Notes: generated from the sequence alone by a model not told the origin. DNA of 64,000 nucleotides from Enterobacter sp. JUb54 (GCF_014298075.1 NZ_CP060418.1:2232001-2296000), one strand, 5' to 3'; shown: positions 12,520-25,613, counted from the first letter of the stretch. Made by a program: numbers and translations.

Positions 12520-13668
12520 TCAGGCGTGAGCCACCGGGGTCGGATGATGACCGGCTTTGCGCAGCAGCGTCAGCAGATAAATAAACGACACGCTGGCAAT
12601 CATAATAAACAGCAGATTGTCGGAGAAGCTCTGCATCAGCATCGCGGTGAGGGTTGGCCCAAGCAGGCTCCCGATGGTATAGCTCATCAGCAACGCCTGG
12701 TTCATCGCCACCAGCTGATGGCGTTCGACTTTTTCACAGGCCCACGCCATCGCCACCGGATAGAGCGTGAAGCCCGAGGCGCCAAGAATGAATAACGCCG
12801 GCGCCATCGCGGCACCGCTCAGCATTGCCAGGCAGCCCAGAATGACGATAAAGACCTGTACCCGCAGCACCAGCAAACGGCCGTAGCGGTCAGCCATGCG
12901 GCCAATTGGCCATTGGCCAAGGATCCCTGCGCTGACCATTACCGCCATCCAGAAACCAATCCCGGCGTCACTCACGCCCTGATGGTTCAACCACAACGGC
13001 ATCAGGCCATACAGCGACCCCAGCACGATCCCCGATATAATGCAGCCATTAACGCCATGGCGCGCCTGACGCAGTCTGAGCATCGGCCAGATACGAGCCG
13101 GCTCATGCGGTTCATCGCTTTGATTAACCACACGGGTAAACAGCAGAGGCAGGATCGCCGCCAGTGCCATCGCGGTGACCCACGGCAATACGCTCATCAG
13201 GTCCGTCGGCAGTTTGCTGACCATCAGCTGGCCCAGCACGGTCCCCACGTAGTAAACCATCATATAGGCGGCGAGCAGACGGCCGCGGCTACGCGACGTT
13301 CCGCTACACACCAGCGCACTTTCCACCACCACCCAAATCATCGCGCAGCCAACGCCGGCGATAAAACGCCAGCTTAGCCAGGTCCAGAAACCAATAGTGA
13401 TCCCCAGCCCCACGCAGCCCACCGCAAAAATCAGGGAAGCCAGATAATAGCTCCGGTTAAACCCAAGACGCTTAATCACCCATCCAGCCAGCAGCGTACC
13501 GACCAGGTTACCGGTGAAATAGGATGAACCGACCATACCAACCTGCCATGTCGGCATATTTTCATGGGCGAGCCAAAGCGGGACGAGGGTGTTTAAAACC
13601 GCTATCGCCAGCGTCAAAAGAAGCAGGCCGCAGAGCAACATTTGCACCGGCCGGGTGTAGATGGACAT
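12520..13668 (-). CDS. ycaD: MFS-type transporter YcaD
   Basis: This inner-membrane major facilitator superfamily protein has 382 residues, the same length as E. coli YcaD, and starts [16 protein letters not shown]. It shows about 12 hydrophobic helices. The inter-helix motif A variant [13 protein letters not shown] occurs in the second half. The substrate is unknown even in E. coli. It is transcribed convergently to pflA and is preceded by a 270-bp spacer that separates it from dmsC; E. coli ycaC is absent here. Confidence 0.95.
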   Translation of the reverse strand: MSIYTRPVQMLLCGLLLLTLAIAVLNTLVPLWLAHENMPTWQVGMVGSSYFTGNLVGTLLAGWVIKRLGFNRSYYLASLIFAVGCVGLGITIGFWTWLSWRFIAGVGCAMIWVVVESALVCSGTSRSRGRLLAAYMMVYYVGTVLGQLMVSKLPTDLMSVLPWVTAMALAAILPLLFTRVVNQSDEPHEPARIWPMLRLRQARHGVNGCIISGIVLGSLYGLMPLWLNHQGVSDAGIGFWMAVMVSAGILGQWPIGRMADRYGRLLVLRVQVFIVILGCLAMLSGAAMAPALFILGASGFTLYPVAMAWACEKVERHQLVAMNQALLMSYTIGSLLGPTLTAMLMQSFSDNLLFIMIASVSFIYLLTLLRKAGHHPTPVAHA

Positions 13669-13940
13669 GGGTATAACCGTGAGGAAGTTTAGATTTCGTG
13701 CGCATCATGCCACTGCAAAAAACATTGTCAATCCGCCAGAAATCAGGCGGGACGCGGTTTCACGAGCAACGATAGAAGTTTTTTATCCAGCGGAACGGCA
13801 ACAGAATTATTCTTTATATTATTCCATTGTTTTTATTAATTTATTGGAAAATAACGGCGGGAATATCAGTAGAAAAATTTCATGAATCAATCGCACTTTT
13901 TAATTACGCCAGAGCAGGACGCCCTGGCGTAATAGCAATA

Positions 13941-14804
13941 TCAGCTGGCGATCGCCATACCGACGGTCATATGCAGACCATAGAACACACCACGCCCGAG
14001 CATCTCACCAACCAGCACCAGTACGAATGCCAGGCTTAACAGCGGCACCGCCGGTTGATAGCCTTTAAGCAGCGGGATCACCCAGCATGCCAGCGCCAGC
14101 GCTAACGCCACCACACGCCAGGCCATCAGCGAGCCGTAATCCGGTACCAGCGCCGAAGCCTGCTGAATGGAGCTGTGGATCGTCGACAGCTCGCTGCCTT
14201 GCATCAGGGCGACGATGACGCTCGCCACCAGCGCCAGCAAGGTGATAACCGGCAGCAGACGCATTGCCCAGCCGTCAACGCCAGCGACGCGCAGCAGCAG
14301 ATACCCAAGCAGCGGCCCCCCGATTAACAGCGTCAGGAAGAAGCTCAGCGGCGTCCAGACGCTATACCAGGTCGGGACGGTATCAATGGTGTTGTACACC
14401 CGCACCATCATCCAGACGAAGATAACGCCCAGCACCATCGTCGCCACCAGCCAGAGGTTACGCAAGCCGACCGGCAGCTTTTTCATCACTGCCAGCAGCC
14501 AGCCAATACCGCCTACGGCGAAGAAGAGCGCACCGCTCGCAATTTCGTTACTCAGTGACGAGGCACCGATGCGGTTAAGCGAGTTAAAGGCCCGCATGGG
14601 CGATCCCAGATGCATTGTGGAGGCGATAAAGCCAATCCCCATCAGCACCCATAAACCGAACATGCTCAGCACTACGCGCTGTTGCTGCTCGCGCGATAAA
14701 TCACCTTTCATCAACGCCAGTGCCAGGACGATAAAACCCCCGGCGACGCACTGTCCAAAGACCGTGAAGATCATCAGCGGCCATTCATGCCATCCACTTC
14801 CCAT
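13941..14804 (-). CDS. dmsC: Anaerobic dimethyl sulfoxide reductase, membrane anchor subunit
   Basis: DmsC anchors DmsAB to the cytoplasmic membrane and oxidises menaquinol. The chosen start, MGSGWHEWPLMIFT, gives 287 residues, as in E. coli, one base after the dmsB stop; a longer upstream frame overlaps dmsB and is rejected. Eight hydrophobic helices are evident. The histidine in the first helix-loop region (STMHLGSPMRAF, E. coli H65 equivalent) needed for quinol oxidation is retained. It is the third gene of dmsABC. Confidence 0.98.
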   Translation of the reverse strand: MGSGWHEWPLMIFTVFGQCVAGGFIVLALALMKGDLSREQQQRVVLSMFGLWVLMGIGFIASTMHLGSPMRAFNSLNRIGASSLSNEIASGALFFAVGGIGWLLAVMKKLPVGLRNLWLVATMVLGVIFVWMMVRVYNTIDTVPTWYSVWTPLSFFLTLLIGGPLLGYLLLRVAGVDGWAMRLLPVITLLALVASVIVALMQGSELSTIHSSIQQASALVPDYGSLMAWRVVALALALACWVIPLLKGYQPAVPLLSLAFVLVLVGEMLGRGVFYGLHMTVGMAIAS

Positions 14805-14805
14805 C

Positions 14806-15423
14806 TCACACCTCCTTCGGGTTGGCCAGATAGCCGGTTGTATCACCGCACGGACGACTGTTAGCGTTCGGTTTGATGACAATACTGGGTTTCGTAAAAT
14901 GAGCTGATGGCAGCGGAGCTACCGCAGCCAGCTCACCGTGTTTTTTACGCAGCTCTTCAATCGGACCAAAGTCCAGCGCGCGCAGCGGGCAGGATTCGAC
15001 GCAGATCGGCTTTTTGCCGTCGGCGACACGTTCATAGCAGCCATCACACTTGGTCATGTGTCCTTTCGCCGCGTTGTACTGCGGCGCACCGTACGGACAG
15101 GCCATGTGGCAGTAGCGGCAGCCAATACACACATCTTCATCGACGACGACAAACCCGTCATCGCGCTTGTGCATGGCGCCACTCGGACAGACTTTGGTGC
15201 AGGCCGGATCTTCACAATGGTTACAGGCAATGGATAAGTAATAGGCAAAGACGTCCTGATGCCAGACGCCATTGTCCTCCTGCCAGTCGCCGCCCGCGTA
15301 CTCATAAATACGGCGGAAGCTGACGTCAGGCGTTAAGTTTTTGAAGTCTTTACAAGCCAGCTCGCAGGTTTTACAACCGGTACAACGAGCAGAATCGATA
15401 AAAAATCCGTATTGAGTTGTCAT
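14806..15423 (-). CDS. dmsB: Anaerobic dimethyl sulfoxide reductase, iron-sulfur subunit
   Basis: DmsB carries four [4Fe-4S] clusters that pass electrons from DmsC to the molybdenum site of DmsA. The 205 residues begin MTTQYGFFIDSARC. Four cysteine groups are visible: CTGCKTCELAC near residue 14, CNHCEDPACTKVCP near 67, CIGCRYCHMACP near 100, and CDGC with CVESCP near 125-150. Residue count and spacing match the E. coli protein. Gene spacing (11 bp from dmsA, 1 bp to dmsC) indicates translational coupling. Confidence 0.98.
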   Translation of the reverse strand: MTTQYGFFIDSARCTGCKTCELACKDFKNLTPDVSFRRIYEYAGGDWQEDNGVWHQDVFAYYLSIACNHCEDPACTKVCPSGAMHKRDDGFVVVDEDVCIGCRYCHMACPYGAPQYNAAKGHMTKCDGCYERVADGKKPICVESCPLRALDFGPIEELRKKHGELAAVAPLPSAHFTKPSIVIKPNANSRPCGDTTGYLANPKEV

Positions 15424-15433
15424 CGGTTATTCC

Positions 15434-17872
15434 TTACAGCTTTTCGACCTGGACCAGGTTAGTGTGCGATGGATTGCCTTTCGCCAAAGGCGATGGCCGT
15501 TGGGTGGTGAGCACGTTGATGCTCCCCGCCTGATCCACACGTCCTGCGTCCGGGTTATACCAGGCGCCCTCGCCCAATGCGACCACGCCAGGCATCATGC
15601 GCGGCGTCACTTTGGCTTCGATATGCACTTCACCACGATCGTTGAAAATACGAATACGATCGCCGTTGGTGATGCCACGTTTCTTCGCATCGAGCGGGTT
15701 GATCCACATTTCCTGGCGACAGGCTGCCTTCAGCACATCAACGTTGCCATAGGTCGAGTGCACTCGTGATTTATAGTGAAAACCGGTTAACTGCAGCGGG
15801 AATTTCGCGATCAGCGGATCGTTATAGTTTTCAAAACCGGGGGTGTAAATCGGCAGCGGGTCGATCACATCGCCCTCAGGCAGCTCCCAGGTCGCGGCGA
15901 TGTTGGCCAGCGCCTGCGAGTAGATCTCAATTTTGCCCGATGGGGTGGTCAGCGGATTGGCCTGCGGATCGTCACGGAAGGCTTTATAGGCAACGTGATG
16001 CCCTTCCGGGTCGCGCTGTTTGTAAATCCCCTGTTTGCGGAAGGTGTCGAAGTCCGGCAAATCCGGGATCGCCTTGCGGGACAGCTCATGCAGATGGCGC
16101 ATCCACCCTTCCTGGGTACGGCCTTCGGTAAACTTCTGCTCCACGCCCATGCGTTTTGCCAGCTCGGCGGTCATGTCATAAATGGTCTTGCATTCAAACC
16201 GCGGTTTAATCACCTGGTCGGTGAAGATCACGTACGACATGTTGCCGCAGGAGGCATCCAGCGCGAAGTCCATCTGCTCGGAAGCGGTGCAGTCGGGCAG
16301 CAGAATATCGGCATATTTTGCCGATGAGGTCATGTGGCAGTCGATCACCACGATCATTTCGCACTTCTTGTCATCCTGCAGGATTTCATGCGTGCGGTTG
16401 ATATCAGAGTGCTGGTTAATCAGGCAGTTGCCGGCATAGTTCCAGATCATTTTGATCGGCACATCCAGCTTGTCTTTGCCGCGGACACCGTCGCGCAGCG
16501 CGGTCATTTCCGGACCCCGTTCAATCGCGTCGGTCCACATAAACATTGAAATGCTGGTTTCAACCGGGTTTTCAAACGTTGGCATACGCTCAAACGGCAG
16601 GTCGTAGGAGCCTTCACGCGCGCCGCTGTTGCCGCCATTGATCCCGACGTTACCGGTCAGAATCGCCAGCATTGAAATCGCGCGGGTGGCAATTTCACCA
16701 TTGGCATGACGCTGCGGTCCCCATCCCTGGCTGATATACGCCGGTTTGGCAGTCGCAATTTCGCGAGCCAGCTGCACGATACGATCGACCGGAATACCGG
16801 TGATCGTCGAGGCCCACTGCGGGGTTTTGGCAATACCGTCGCTACCCTGGCCAAGAATATAGGCCTTGTAGTGGCCGTTAGCTGGCGCATCGGCAGGTAA
16901 CGTTTTTTCGTCATAGCCGACACAGTATTTATCGAGGAATGGCTGATCGACACGGTTTTCGGTAATCATGACCCAGGCCAGCGCGGAGATCAGCGCGGCA
17001 TCGGTACCGGGACGAATCGGGATCCACTCATCTTCGCGGCCCGCACCGGTATCGGTATAACGCGGATCGACGATGATCATCCGGGCATTGGATTTCTGCC
17101 GCGCCTGTTCCAGATAGTAGGTCACCCCGCCACCGCTCATGCGCGTTTCGCCAGGGTTATTACCAAACAGCACCACTAGCTGGCTGTTTTCAATATCCGA
17201 TGGACTGTTGCCATCGGCCCAGCCACCGTAGGTGTAATTCAGCCCCGCGGCAATTTGCGCCGACGAGTAATCACCATAATGGTTGAGATACCCGCCGCAG
17301 CAGTTCATCAGACGTGCGATGAGCGTTTTTCCCGGTGGCCAGGAACGGGTCATGGTGCCGCCGAGGGTGCCGGTGCCGTAGTTCAGATAGATTGACTCGT
17401 TTCCGTAGTCTTTAATCAGGCGCTGCATATTGCCGGCAATCGTATCGAAGGCTTCTTCCCAGCTAATGCGCTCGAATTTACCTTCACCACGCTTACCGAC
17501 GCGCTTCATCGGGTATTTCAGACGATCGGGGTTATAGACCCGACGACGCATTGAACGCCCGCGCAGGCAGGCGCGCACCTGATGCAGGCCGTCATAGTTA
17601 TCGTCACCGGTATTGTCGGTTTCAACGTATTTGATTTCACCATCAACCACATGCATCCGCAGCGGACAACGGCTACCACAGTTCACGGTACACGCGCTCC
17701 AGGTTACCGTCTCATTGACGGGGGCCAGCGCGTTGGCAGCGTGGGCAATACGTGTAAAGGGTAAAGTAAATGCACTGCTGGCCATTGCCAGACCGCCAAT
17801 GGCCGTGGTTTTCATTAAACCACGCCGGCTTACTTCGGCAGCCAGTAAAGCATCGGGGGCTTTAATTTTCAT
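15434..17872 (-). CDS. dmsA: Anaerobic dimethyl sulfoxide reductase, molybdopterin catalytic subunit
   Basis: DmsA reduces DMSO and related S- and N-oxides as terminal anaerobic electron acceptor. The 812-residue product starts MKIKAPDALLAAEVSRRG. An in-frame upstream start would lengthen the leader before the Tat motif and is rejected. The twin-arginine motif SRRGLMKT and following hydrophobic stretch direct Tat export. A cluster-binding CTVNCGSRCPLRM...CLRG set lies near residues 60-100, and molybdo-bis-PGD contacts follow (PPGKTLIARLMNCCGGYLN region). The active-site serine segment (TYGGWADGNSPS) is present. It is the first gene of dmsABC, expected to be FNR-induced and nitrate-repressed, though no clear FNR box was found in the short upstream region. 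Confidence 0.98.
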   Translation of the reverse strand: MKIKAPDALLAAEVSRRGLMKTTAIGGLAMASSAFTLPFTRIAHAANALAPVNETVTWSACTVNCGSRCPLRMHVVDGEIKYVETDNTGDDNYDGLHQVRACLRGRSMRRRVYNPDRLKYPMKRVGKRGEGKFERISWEEAFDTIAGNMQRLIKDYGNESIYLNYGTGTLGGTMTRSWPPGKTLIARLMNCCGGYLNHYGDYSSAQIAAGLNYTYGGWADGNSPSDIENSQLVVLFGNNPGETRMSGGGVTYYLEQARQKSNARMIIVDPRYTDTGAGREDEWIPIRPGTDAALISALAWVMITENRVDQPFLDKYCVGYDEKTLPADAPANGHYKAYILGQGSDGIAKTPQWASTITGIPVDRIVQLAREIATAKPAYISQGWGPQRHANGEIATRAISMLAILTGNVGINGGNSGAREGSYDLPFERMPTFENPVETSISMFMWTDAIERGPEMTALRDGVRGKDKLDVPIKMIWNYAGNCLINQHSDINRTHEILQDDKKCEMIVVIDCHMTSSAKYADILLPDCTASEQMDFALDASCGNMSYVIFTDQVIKPRFECKTIYDMTAELAKRMGVEQKFTEGRTQEGWMRHLHELSRKAIPDLPDFDTFRKQGIYKQRDPEGHHVAYKAFRDDPQANPLTTPSGKIEIYSQALANIAATWELPEGDVIDPLPIYTPGFENYNDPLIAKFPLQLTGFHYKSRVHSTYGNVDVLKAACRQEMWINPLDAKKRGITNGDRIRIFNDRGEVHIEAKVTPRMMPGVVALGEGAWYNPDAGRVDQAGSINVLTTQRPSPLAKGNPSHTNLVQVEKL

Positions 17873-18028
17873 GGATACTCGCTTTGATTGCTCACAGTTC
17901 ACTGACAATCGCTATATAGATATTTATATAACGAAATAAGTTTATTATAGTTTTTTATGCTGGATTAACACTGAGGGAGTATGCGGGCATTCACCGGGGG
18001 GATTATTGCCCGGCATCAAGAAGGGGGT

Positions 18029-18055
18029 AAAAAAAAAGCGCCCGAAGGCGCTTTT
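18029..18055 (-). terminator. serS terminator
   Basis: A 9-bp stem AAAAGCGCC / GGCGCTTTT with a tetraloop is followed on the minus strand by an uninterrupted T-run (A-run at 18029-18037 on the plus strand). It lies 17 bp after the serS stop. Confidence 0.92.
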
Positions 18056-18071
18056 GAGAGAGCGGTAAAAT

Positions 18072-19385
<1,314 letters not shown>

Positions 19386-19456
19386 TTAATAAAAGAAAAA
19401 GTGGCCGCAGACTACGACCACCGGAATATCTTGATAACCTTACCGCAACGTCTCAG

Positions 19457-20800
19457 TTAGCGGTAGCGTTTTATGGGGCTATTTTGATCCTGTTCGGTAA
19501 GCCAGGCGAGCTTTTCGCCAATTTTACCCTCCAGCCCCCGATTTGTAGGCTGATAATAACGGGTTTGGGCCATTTCCTGCGGGAAATAGGCTTCTCCGGC
19601 GGCATAAGCGTTCGGCTCATCATGGGCGTAACGATACTCTTGCCCATACCCCATGTCCTTCATCAGACGGGTTGGCGCGTTGCGCAGATGCACCGGTACA
19701 TCGTAGTCGGGACGCTCGCGGGCATCGGCCATAGCGGCTTTAAAGGCGGTATAAACTGCGTTGCTTTTCGGGGCACAGGCCAGGTACACAATCGCCTGGG
19801 CAATGGCGCGCTCACCTTCTGCCGGCCCCACGCGAGTAAAGCAATCCCAGGCAGCAATCGCCACCTGCATGCCGCGCGGATCGGCATTGCCAACGTCTTC
19901 CGATGCAATCGCTAACAGACGACGGGCAACATACAGCGGATCGCCACCGGCGGTAATAATTCGCGCGTACCAGTACAGCGCGGCATCCGGTGAACTGCCG
20001 CGTACAGACTTATGCAGCGCGGAGATCAAATCGTAGAAACGGTCGCCTTTATTATCAAAGCGGGCGCTGCGCTCACCGGCAATTTCGGTCAGGAGTGCCG
20101 CTTGTAGCACCCGGTTACCGGAGGCGTCGGTCTCGGCCATATCGGCCATCATCTCAAGCGTATTGAGCGCCCGCCGCGCATCGCCGTTCACCAGCCCGGC
20201 AATCGCCTGGCGGGTCTCGTCCGGCAGAACGATGTTTTGCCCACCGTAACCGCGCTCCTTATCGTTCATCGCCTGGGTTAATACCTGCTCAATATCATCG
20301 CTGGTTAACGATTTCAGCAGATAGACACGCGCCCGGGATAACAGTGCGGAATTGAGTTCAAAAGAGGGGTTTTCCGTCGTCGCACCGATAAAGGTGATGG
20401 TGCCGTCTTCAATATGCGGCAGAAACGCATCCTGCTGGCTTTTATTGAAACGATGGACTTCGTCGACAAACAGAATGGTGCGGCGTCCGGCATTGCGGTT
20501 TTGCCTGGCACGCTCGATCGCTTCGCGGATCTCTTTCACCCCGGAGGTCACCGCCGACAGGCGTTCGACGTCGGCGCTGGCATAGCGAGCAATCACTTCA
20601 GCCAGGGTGGTTTTCCCGGTGCCTGGCGGCCCCCACAGGATCATCGAATGCAGATGCCCGGCTTCAATCGCTCGCGGCAAGGGTTTCCCCGGCGCCAGCA
20701 GATGCTGCTGGCCGATGTACTGCGCTAAATTTTCTGGCCGCATACGGGCGGCCAGAGGTTGAAACGCATTGTCGGAAAAATCGAGCGACAGATTGCTCAC
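19457..20800 (-). CDS. rarA: Replication-associated recombination protein A (AAA+ ATPase)
   Basis: RarA (MgsA) is a clamp-loader-like AAA+ ATPase acting at stalled replication forks. The 447 residues begin (V)[24 protein letters not shown] with a GTG start, giving the E. coli length. Walker A is GPPGTGKTT near residue 57 and Walker B FVDEVHRF near residue 110, with a sensor [11 protein letters not shown] following. It is only 8 bp downstream of lolA, so co-transcription with lolA is likely. Confidence 0.98.
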   Translation of the reverse strand: MSNLSLDFSDNAFQPLAARMRPENLAQYIGQQHLLAPGKPLPRAIEAGHLHSMILWGPPGTGKTTLAEVIARYASADVERLSAVTSGVKEIREAIERARQNRNAGRRTILFVDEVHRFNKSQQDAFLPHIEDGTITFIGATTENPSFELNSALLSRARVYLLKSLTSDDIEQVLTQAMNDKERGYGGQNIVLPDETRQAIAGLVNGDARRALNTLEMMADMAETDASGNRVLQAALLTEIAGERSARFDNKGDRFYDLISALHKSVRGSSPDAALYWYARIITAGGDPLYVARRLLAIASEDVGNADPRGMQVAIAAWDCFTRVGPAEGERAIAQAIVYLACAPKSNAVYTAFKAAMADARERPDYDVPVHLRNAPTRLMKDMGYGQEYRYAHDEPNAYAAGEAYFPQEMAQTRYYQPTNRGLEGKIGEKLAWLTEQDQNSPIKRYR

Positions 20801-20808
20801 ATTCGCCT

Positions 20809-21420
20809 CTATTTACGTTGATCGTCCACTGTCACCCCGTTCGGCGGTGTAAACGTGAACTTAGATGCATCGATCGCACCATTTTGCTGTGCTTTCAGCT
20901 GGTAGCTGCTGCGCTGGTCATCCTGCTCTACCGCGCTGAACTGGTGAATGGTGCCGTCACGGCCCACATTGATTGTGAACTGCTTCAGGTTGCCGCTACC
21001 GCTTTTCGGGGTCAGAACAAAATCATCGCCATTTTGCTTGATATTGTACTGCTGCCAGTCGTTCGCCTGGTTACGGGCAATCAGCATAAACGGCGTGTTG
21101 CTGGTGGCGTCTTTCAGCCAGGTCACCGTCGCCTGCTCAACAAACGGGTTATAGAACCACAGCGTTTTGCCGTCGGAGACCAGGATACTTTCATCTGGCT
21201 GAGTCATGTGCCAGTTAAAGAGATTAGGGCGTTTCACCCACAGGTCGCCCTGCCCGTCCTGAACCGCATTACCGCTACCATCCGTCACTTTTTGCGTGAA
21301 GCTGGCGTGGAAACTGCTCACCTTATCGAGGCGGCCTTTCAAATCACTGGCGGCATCCGCCCAAACCTGGCTGACCATAAAGCCAGACAGTAATGCACAG
21401 GTGATTGCGAGTTTTTTCAT
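20809..21420 (-). CDS. lolA: Outer membrane lipoprotein carrier protein LolA
   Basis: LolA shuttles lipoproteins across the periplasm from LolCDE to LolB. The 203-residue precursor begins [31 protein letters not shown], with a typical 21-residue signal peptide. The closed-barrel signature residues (SFTQKV, an [10 protein letters not shown] stretch) are visible. It lies between ftsK and rarA on the same strand. Confidence 0.98.
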   Translation of the reverse strand: MKKLAITCALLSGFMVSQVWADAASDLKGRLDKVSSFHASFTQKVTDGSGNAVQDGQGDLWVKRPNLFNWHMTQPDESILVSDGKTLWFYNPFVEQATVTWLKDATSNTPFMLIARNQANDWQQYNIKQNGDDFVLTPKSGSGNLKQFTINVGRDGTIHQFSAVEQDDQRSSYQLKAQQNGAIDASKFTFTPPNGVTVDDQRK

Positions 21421-21542
21421 TGTTATTCCTTAATGTGCGTCACTCCCGACGCGGGAGCCTCTTCTGCCCCTAATTTAGGACCGCCTGAGGCGGCGGGACA
21501 GAAGACAATGCTGATTTTGCGCTTATTTACCCAACTTTGCAC

Positions 21543-24500
21543 TTACTCGAAGGGAGGCGGCGCCAGCACTTCACGGTTGCCGTTATGGCCCTGTTCGCTG
21601 ACGATACCCTGCGCTTCCATTTGCTCGATGATACGGGCTGCGCGGTTGTAACCGATACGGAACTGACGCTGCACGCCGGAAATCGACGCTTTACGCTTTT
21701 CAGTCACGAAGTTCACCGCCTGATCGAACAACGGATCCAGCTCTTCCGATCCGTCAAAACCACCGCCGCCGCCTTCGCTTTCGCTATCCGACGTGATGCC
21801 GTCGACATACTGCGGACGTCCGCGAGCTTTCCAGTCCTGGACTACCGCGTGAACTTCCTGGTCGCGTACAAACGCGCCATGCACACGAACCGGCATGGTG
21901 GAGTTCGGCCCGGAGTAGAGCATATCCCCCATGCCCAGCAGCGATTCGGCCCCACCCTGATCGAGGATGGTACGCGAGTCAATTTTACTCGACACGGTGA
22001 AGGCGATACGCGTCGGGATGTTCGCTTTGATCAGGCCCGTGATCACATCGACGGACGGACGCTGCGTTGCCAGCACCAGGTGAATACCCGCGGCACGCGC
22101 TTTCTGCGCCAGACGTGCGATCAGCTCTTCTACCTTCTTGCCGACGGTCATCATCAGGTCGGCGAATTCATCCACCAGAACCACGATATACGGCAGCTTT
22201 TCAAGCACCGGATGCACGGCATCCATGCTGTCGCCCGGTTTCCAGTACGGATCCGGGATCGGACGTCCCATCCGCGCCGCTTCGGCGATTTTCTCGTTGT
22301 AACCCGCGAGGTTACGCACGCCGAGCGCCGACATCAGCTTGTAGCGACGTTCCATCTCGTTCACGCTCCAGCGCAAGGCGTTGGCGGCGTCTTTCATGTC
22401 CGTGACCACTTCGGTTAACAGATGCGGGATACCTTCATAGACCGACAGTTCAAGCATTTTCGGGTCGATCATGATGAAACGCACATCTTCCGGCTGCGCT
22501 TTATAGAGCATGCTGAGGATCATAGCGTTCACACCGACCGATTTACCGGAACCGGTGGTACCGGCAACCAGCAGGTGCGGCATTTTCGCCAGATCGGCCA
22601 CCACCGGATCGCCGGCGATATCTTTCCCCAACACCACGGTCAGCGGCGATGGGTTATCGCGGAATTTCGTGCAGTCCAGCACTTCACGCAGGTAGACGGT
22701 CTGACGCTTTTTATTCGGCAGCTCCAGGCCAACGTACGGTTTGCCCGGAATGACTTCCACGACGCGAACCGCGACGGTAGAGAGCGATCGCGCCAGATCC
22801 CGTGACAGGTTTGAAATACGCGCGGCCTTCACGCCAGGCGCCAGATTCAGCTCGAAGCGAGTGATCACCGGACCCGGAGAGTAGTTCACAACATCGGCCT
22901 TGATGCGGAAATCGGCCAGACGGGCTTCCACCAGACGCGCCATTTGCTCAAGTGCAAACGTATCAACCGGTTCGATCTCGGCTGGCGGTGGCGTCAGCAG
23001 ATCCAGAGAAGGCAGCGGCGTCGTCGGACGCGGCACCGGATGGCTGTTGCCATTACGCATCAGCAGCGGGTGAATCAGGCTCTCCTGCGGCGGCTGAGCG
23101 GTGCTCTGCGAAGGCGCATGTGCCTGCTGCTGCGGCTGATAGCTTTGGGCTGCAGGATGAACCTGCGGCGCCATCTGCGGATGCTGCACCGGCTGGTGTA
23201 CCTGCTGTTGATGCACTGGCTGCTGATGCACCGGTTGAGAAACCTGAGGCTGCATCGCTGGCGGCGGCGTCACCGGCTGCTGGTAGTGCTGCTGATTATG
23301 CTGCTGTACCGGCGGTTGCGCTTCTGGCGTCGGGGTAAACAGCGGCGCTTTCGGCGTGTCGTCAACCAGCGCTTTCATCGGTGAAAAATCATAATCTGCC
23401 GGGGTGAACGGCGTCGCGCCCTGCGGCTGTTCGCTGCTATAACGCTGCTGCTGAGAAGCCGCAAACTGGCGGGCCAGCTCGGCTTCAGCAGCACCGTCAT
23501 CGTCGTCTTCATCCGATGCGTAGACTTCCCCGTAGCGCTGCTGCTGGGTCGCGGCAAACTGGCGAGCCAGCTCGTCCTGCTCCAACGCATCGACTTCTTC
23601 GTCCGTTAACGGTTCATCATCATAATTCTGGTCGAACTCGGCTTTACGGGCCTGTTCTTCAGCCATGCGCTGCGACGGGAGTTTAATGCCGTAGGATGCC
23701 AGCTCACGGCGTGTCGGAACGCGGACATGGTTAGGACGCGGCAGTTTTGGACCAATCCCTTCTTTCACCTGCACGCGCGGCCCACCGGATGCCGGACTGA
23801 ACAGCGGTGCGGCAGAAGATGCCACAGAAGCAGCGGCTACCGTTGCCGCCGTGGCTGCCGGGCCGGTGGCCTGATGCACGCCGGCAGCAAGTGCGCTGAC
23901 AGCCGCAGCCTCAGCGGCAGGTGCCGGGGCCGGCGCTGACGTTATCGGCCGAGTGGCGACCGGGCTGGCTGGCTCAGGAATCGGCTGATACCAGGCGGCC
24001 AGCTGTTCGCGCTCACGCGCCCGCTTCTCTTCGACTTCTTCGAAATAGTACATCGGCGGACGCTGCGGTTTCACATCCTCCTGCGGCGCTTCAGGCTCAA
24101 CCGCAGGCGCAGAAGAAACCGGCGGCTCTGGCTGATACGCCGGCTGCTGTACCGGTGCCTGCTCAGGCTGATAGGCCTGATGCTGCGGATAAGTCGGCTC
24201 CGGCTGATACACCGGCTGCTGTACCGGTGCCTGCTCAGGCTGGTAGGCCTGATGCTGCGGGTACGTCGGTTCTGGCTGATACACCGGCTGCTGTATCGGC
24301 GCCTGCTCAGGCTGGTAGGCCTGATGCTGCGGGTAAGTCGGCTCCGGCTGATACACCGGCTGCTGTACCGGCGCCTGCTCAGGCTGATAGACCTGATGCT
24401 GCGGATAAGTCGGCTCCGGCTGATACACCGGCTGCTGTACCGGCGCCTGCTCACGCTGATAAGCCTGATGCTGCGGGTAAGTCGGATCTGGCTGATAAAC

Positions 24501-25613
24501 CGGCGGCTGTACCGCTTCCGGTTGATACGCCGTTTGCGGCGCAAGGCCGGCCTCTGACTCGGCCCACGCCTGCGGTGCCGCGGTCGCGGCGGCTGCAGAG
24601 GTCAGCGGGTCGGCAATATTGTGGCCATTCAGCAACGGGTCGTACGGGTCAAAATCACCAGGACGCGTTGCGCTGGCGCCAGAGAACAGGACATCGTCAG
24701 CATCTGCCGGACGTGCTGCGCTGGAACCGGAGAAGAGCACATCATCAGCCGCAACGGGAGCGCCCTTCGCGCTGAACTGCACCTCTTCTTCGGCATCGTC
24801 CATGCGCTTGCCGGAGAACAGCGCAGCATCGGTCTTGCGCCCCATCGGGTTAGAGAATTTTTCTGCCAGACGCTGCCGACGCGCTAAGGCGCTGCGTAAA
24901 ATACGTGCGCGGCGCGACCCTTGCGGTTTCGCGTCGTCGTCGACGTCATCTTCATCATCTTCGTATTCGTCCTCATCCACCCAGGTGTCGTCGCGACGGG
25001 TACGGTTGCTGGCGAAGGTAAGGATAGAAAGGATAGCGCCGCCGAGTTTTTCGGCGATGCTCACCCATGACCAGCCGGTAAACAGCGTTAAACCCGCCGC
25101 CCAGATACACAGCAGTGCGATCGTGCCGCCGCTGCTGTGCAGCAACGGTTGCAGGGTGGTGCTCAGCAAGCTGCCGATAACGCCACCGGACGCGAAATAC
25201 CAGATATCATCGGCATTGATTGACGCCAGACCGCAGGAGGTGAGGATCAGCGCCAGTGCGCCAATCAGCCGTAACGAGACGGCGAAATAGTCGATGTACT
25301 CGTCGTTCGTCTGGTTACGCCAGGCAAACCAGCATCCGCCGATGATGATCACCGGAATGGTGTAAGCCATCACGCCAAAGATGAAAAATAGCGTATCGGC
25401 AAGCCAGGCGCCGGGTATGCCGCCTATGTTGTGAATGGGTTCGTGCCAGGCCGTTTGTGACCAGCTAGGATCCGAGGGATTAAAGCTCAGTAATGCTGCC
25501 ATCAGCCAGATGGCAAACAGAGAGCAAAGGATGAGTAACGCCTCAAGGAGTCGGCGCCCGCTGCTTAACTTTGTCAGTTTGACTTCTTTGTCTTCGGTGT
25601 ATTCCTGGCTCAA
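21543..25613 (-). CDS. ftsK: DNA translocase FtsK
   Basis: FtsK couples cell division to chromosome segregation by pumping DNA at the septum and activating XerCD at dif. It has 1356 residues (E. coli 1329) and starts [18 protein letters not shown]. Four N-terminal membrane helices lie within about residues 20-190. A long P/Q/A-rich linker follows, including five tandem 24-residue repeats at residues 371-490 and H/Q-rich stretches near 760-830. The RecA-like motor starts near 880, with Walker [15 protein letters not shown] near residue 1012. The C-terminal gamma winged helix ([18 protein letters not shown]) reads KOPS sites. It is downstream of lrp, upstream of lolA. Confidence 0.99.
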   Translation of the reverse strand: MSQEYTEDKEVKLTKLSSGRRLLEALLILCSLFAIWLMAALLSFNPSDPSWSQTAWHEPIHNIGGIPGAWLADTLFFIFGVMAYTIPVIIIGGCWFAWRNQTNDEYIDYFAVSLRLIGALALILTSCGLASINADDIWYFASGGVIGSLLSTTLQPLLHSSGGTIALLCIWAAGLTLFTGWSWVSIAEKLGGAILSILTFASNRTRRDDTWVDEDEYEDDEDDVDDDAKPQGSRRARILRSALARRQRLAEKFSNPMGRKTDAALFSGKRMDDAEEEVQFSAKGAPVAADDVLFSGSSAARPADADDVLFSGASATRPGDFDPYDPLLNGHNIADPLTSAAAATAAPQAWAESEAGLAPQTAYQPEAVQPPVYQPDPTYPQHQAYQREQAPVQQPVYQPEPTYPQHQVYQPEQAPVQQPVYQPEPTYPQHQAYQPEQAPIQQPVYQPEPTYPQHQAYQPEQAPVQQPVYQPEPTYPQHQAYQPEQAPVQQPAYQPEPPVSSAPAVEPEAPQEDVKPQRPPMYYFEEVEEKRAREREQLAAWYQPIPEPASPVATRPITSAPAPAPAAEAAAVSALAAGVHQATGPAATAATVAAASVASSAAPLFSPASGGPRVQVKEGIGPKLPRPNHVRVPTRRELASYGIKLPSQRMAEEQARKAEFDQNYDDEPLTDEEVDALEQDELARQFAATQQQRYGEVYASDEDDDDGAAEAELARQFAASQQQRYSSEQPQGATPFTPADYDFSPMKALVDDTPKAPLFTPTPEAQPPVQQHNQQHYQQPVTPPPAMQPQVSQPVHQQPVHQQQVHQPVQHPQMAPQVHPAAQSYQPQQQAHAPSQSTAQPPQESLIHPLLMRNGNSHPVPRPTTPLPSLDLLTPPPAEIEPVDTFALEQMARLVEARLADFRIKADVVNYSPGPVITRFELNLAPGVKAARISNLSRDLARSLSTVAVRVVEVIPGKPYVGLELPNKKRQTVYLREVLDCTKFRDNPSPLTVVLGKDIAGDPVVADLAKMPHLLVAGTTGSGKSVGVNAMILSMLYKAQPEDVRFIMIDPKMLELSVYEGIPHLLTEVVTDMKDAANALRWSVNEMERRYKLMSALGVRNLAGYNEKIAEAARMGRPIPDPYWKPGDSMDAVHPVLEKLPYIVVLVDEFADLMMTVGKKVEELIARLAQKARAAGIHLVLATQRPSVDVITGLIKANIPTRIAFTVSSKIDSRTILDQGGAESLLGMGDMLYSGPNSTMPVRVHGAFVRDQEVHAVVQDWKARGRPQYVDGITSDSESEGGGGGFDGSEELDPLFDQAVNFVTEKRKASISGVQRQFRIGYNRAARIIEQMEAQGIVSEQGHNGNREVLAPPPFE
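24144..24503 (-). repeat. Five 72-bp tandem repeats within ftsK
   Basis: Five consecutive 72-bp units encode a 24-residue motif beginning [13 protein letters not shown] and ending QAPVQQ, with only a few substitutions (PD for PE in the first copy, R for P in the first, V for A in the second, I for V in the third). A sixth degenerate start (PAYQPEPPV) follows. The near-identity at DNA level suggests recent expansion by unequal recombination or slippage. The linker in E. coli FtsK is also repeat-rich and contacts divisome proteins. Confidence 0.93.

Noticed and set aside
13905-13933. Hairpin ATTACGCCAG / CTGGCGTAAT after dmsC as a terminator
   Set aside because: The stem is good but the loop is long and neither strand has a T-run, so an intrinsic terminator is not supported.
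24144-24503. CRISPR-like regularly repeated array
   Set aside because: The repeats are contiguous, in frame and without variable spacers; they encode the FtsK linker.
23921-24775. Open frame of repeated proline/alanine-rich peptide opposite the ftsK linker
   Set aside because: It is the mirror of the ftsK tandem repeats and low-complexity linker; ftsK is unmistakable on the other strand.
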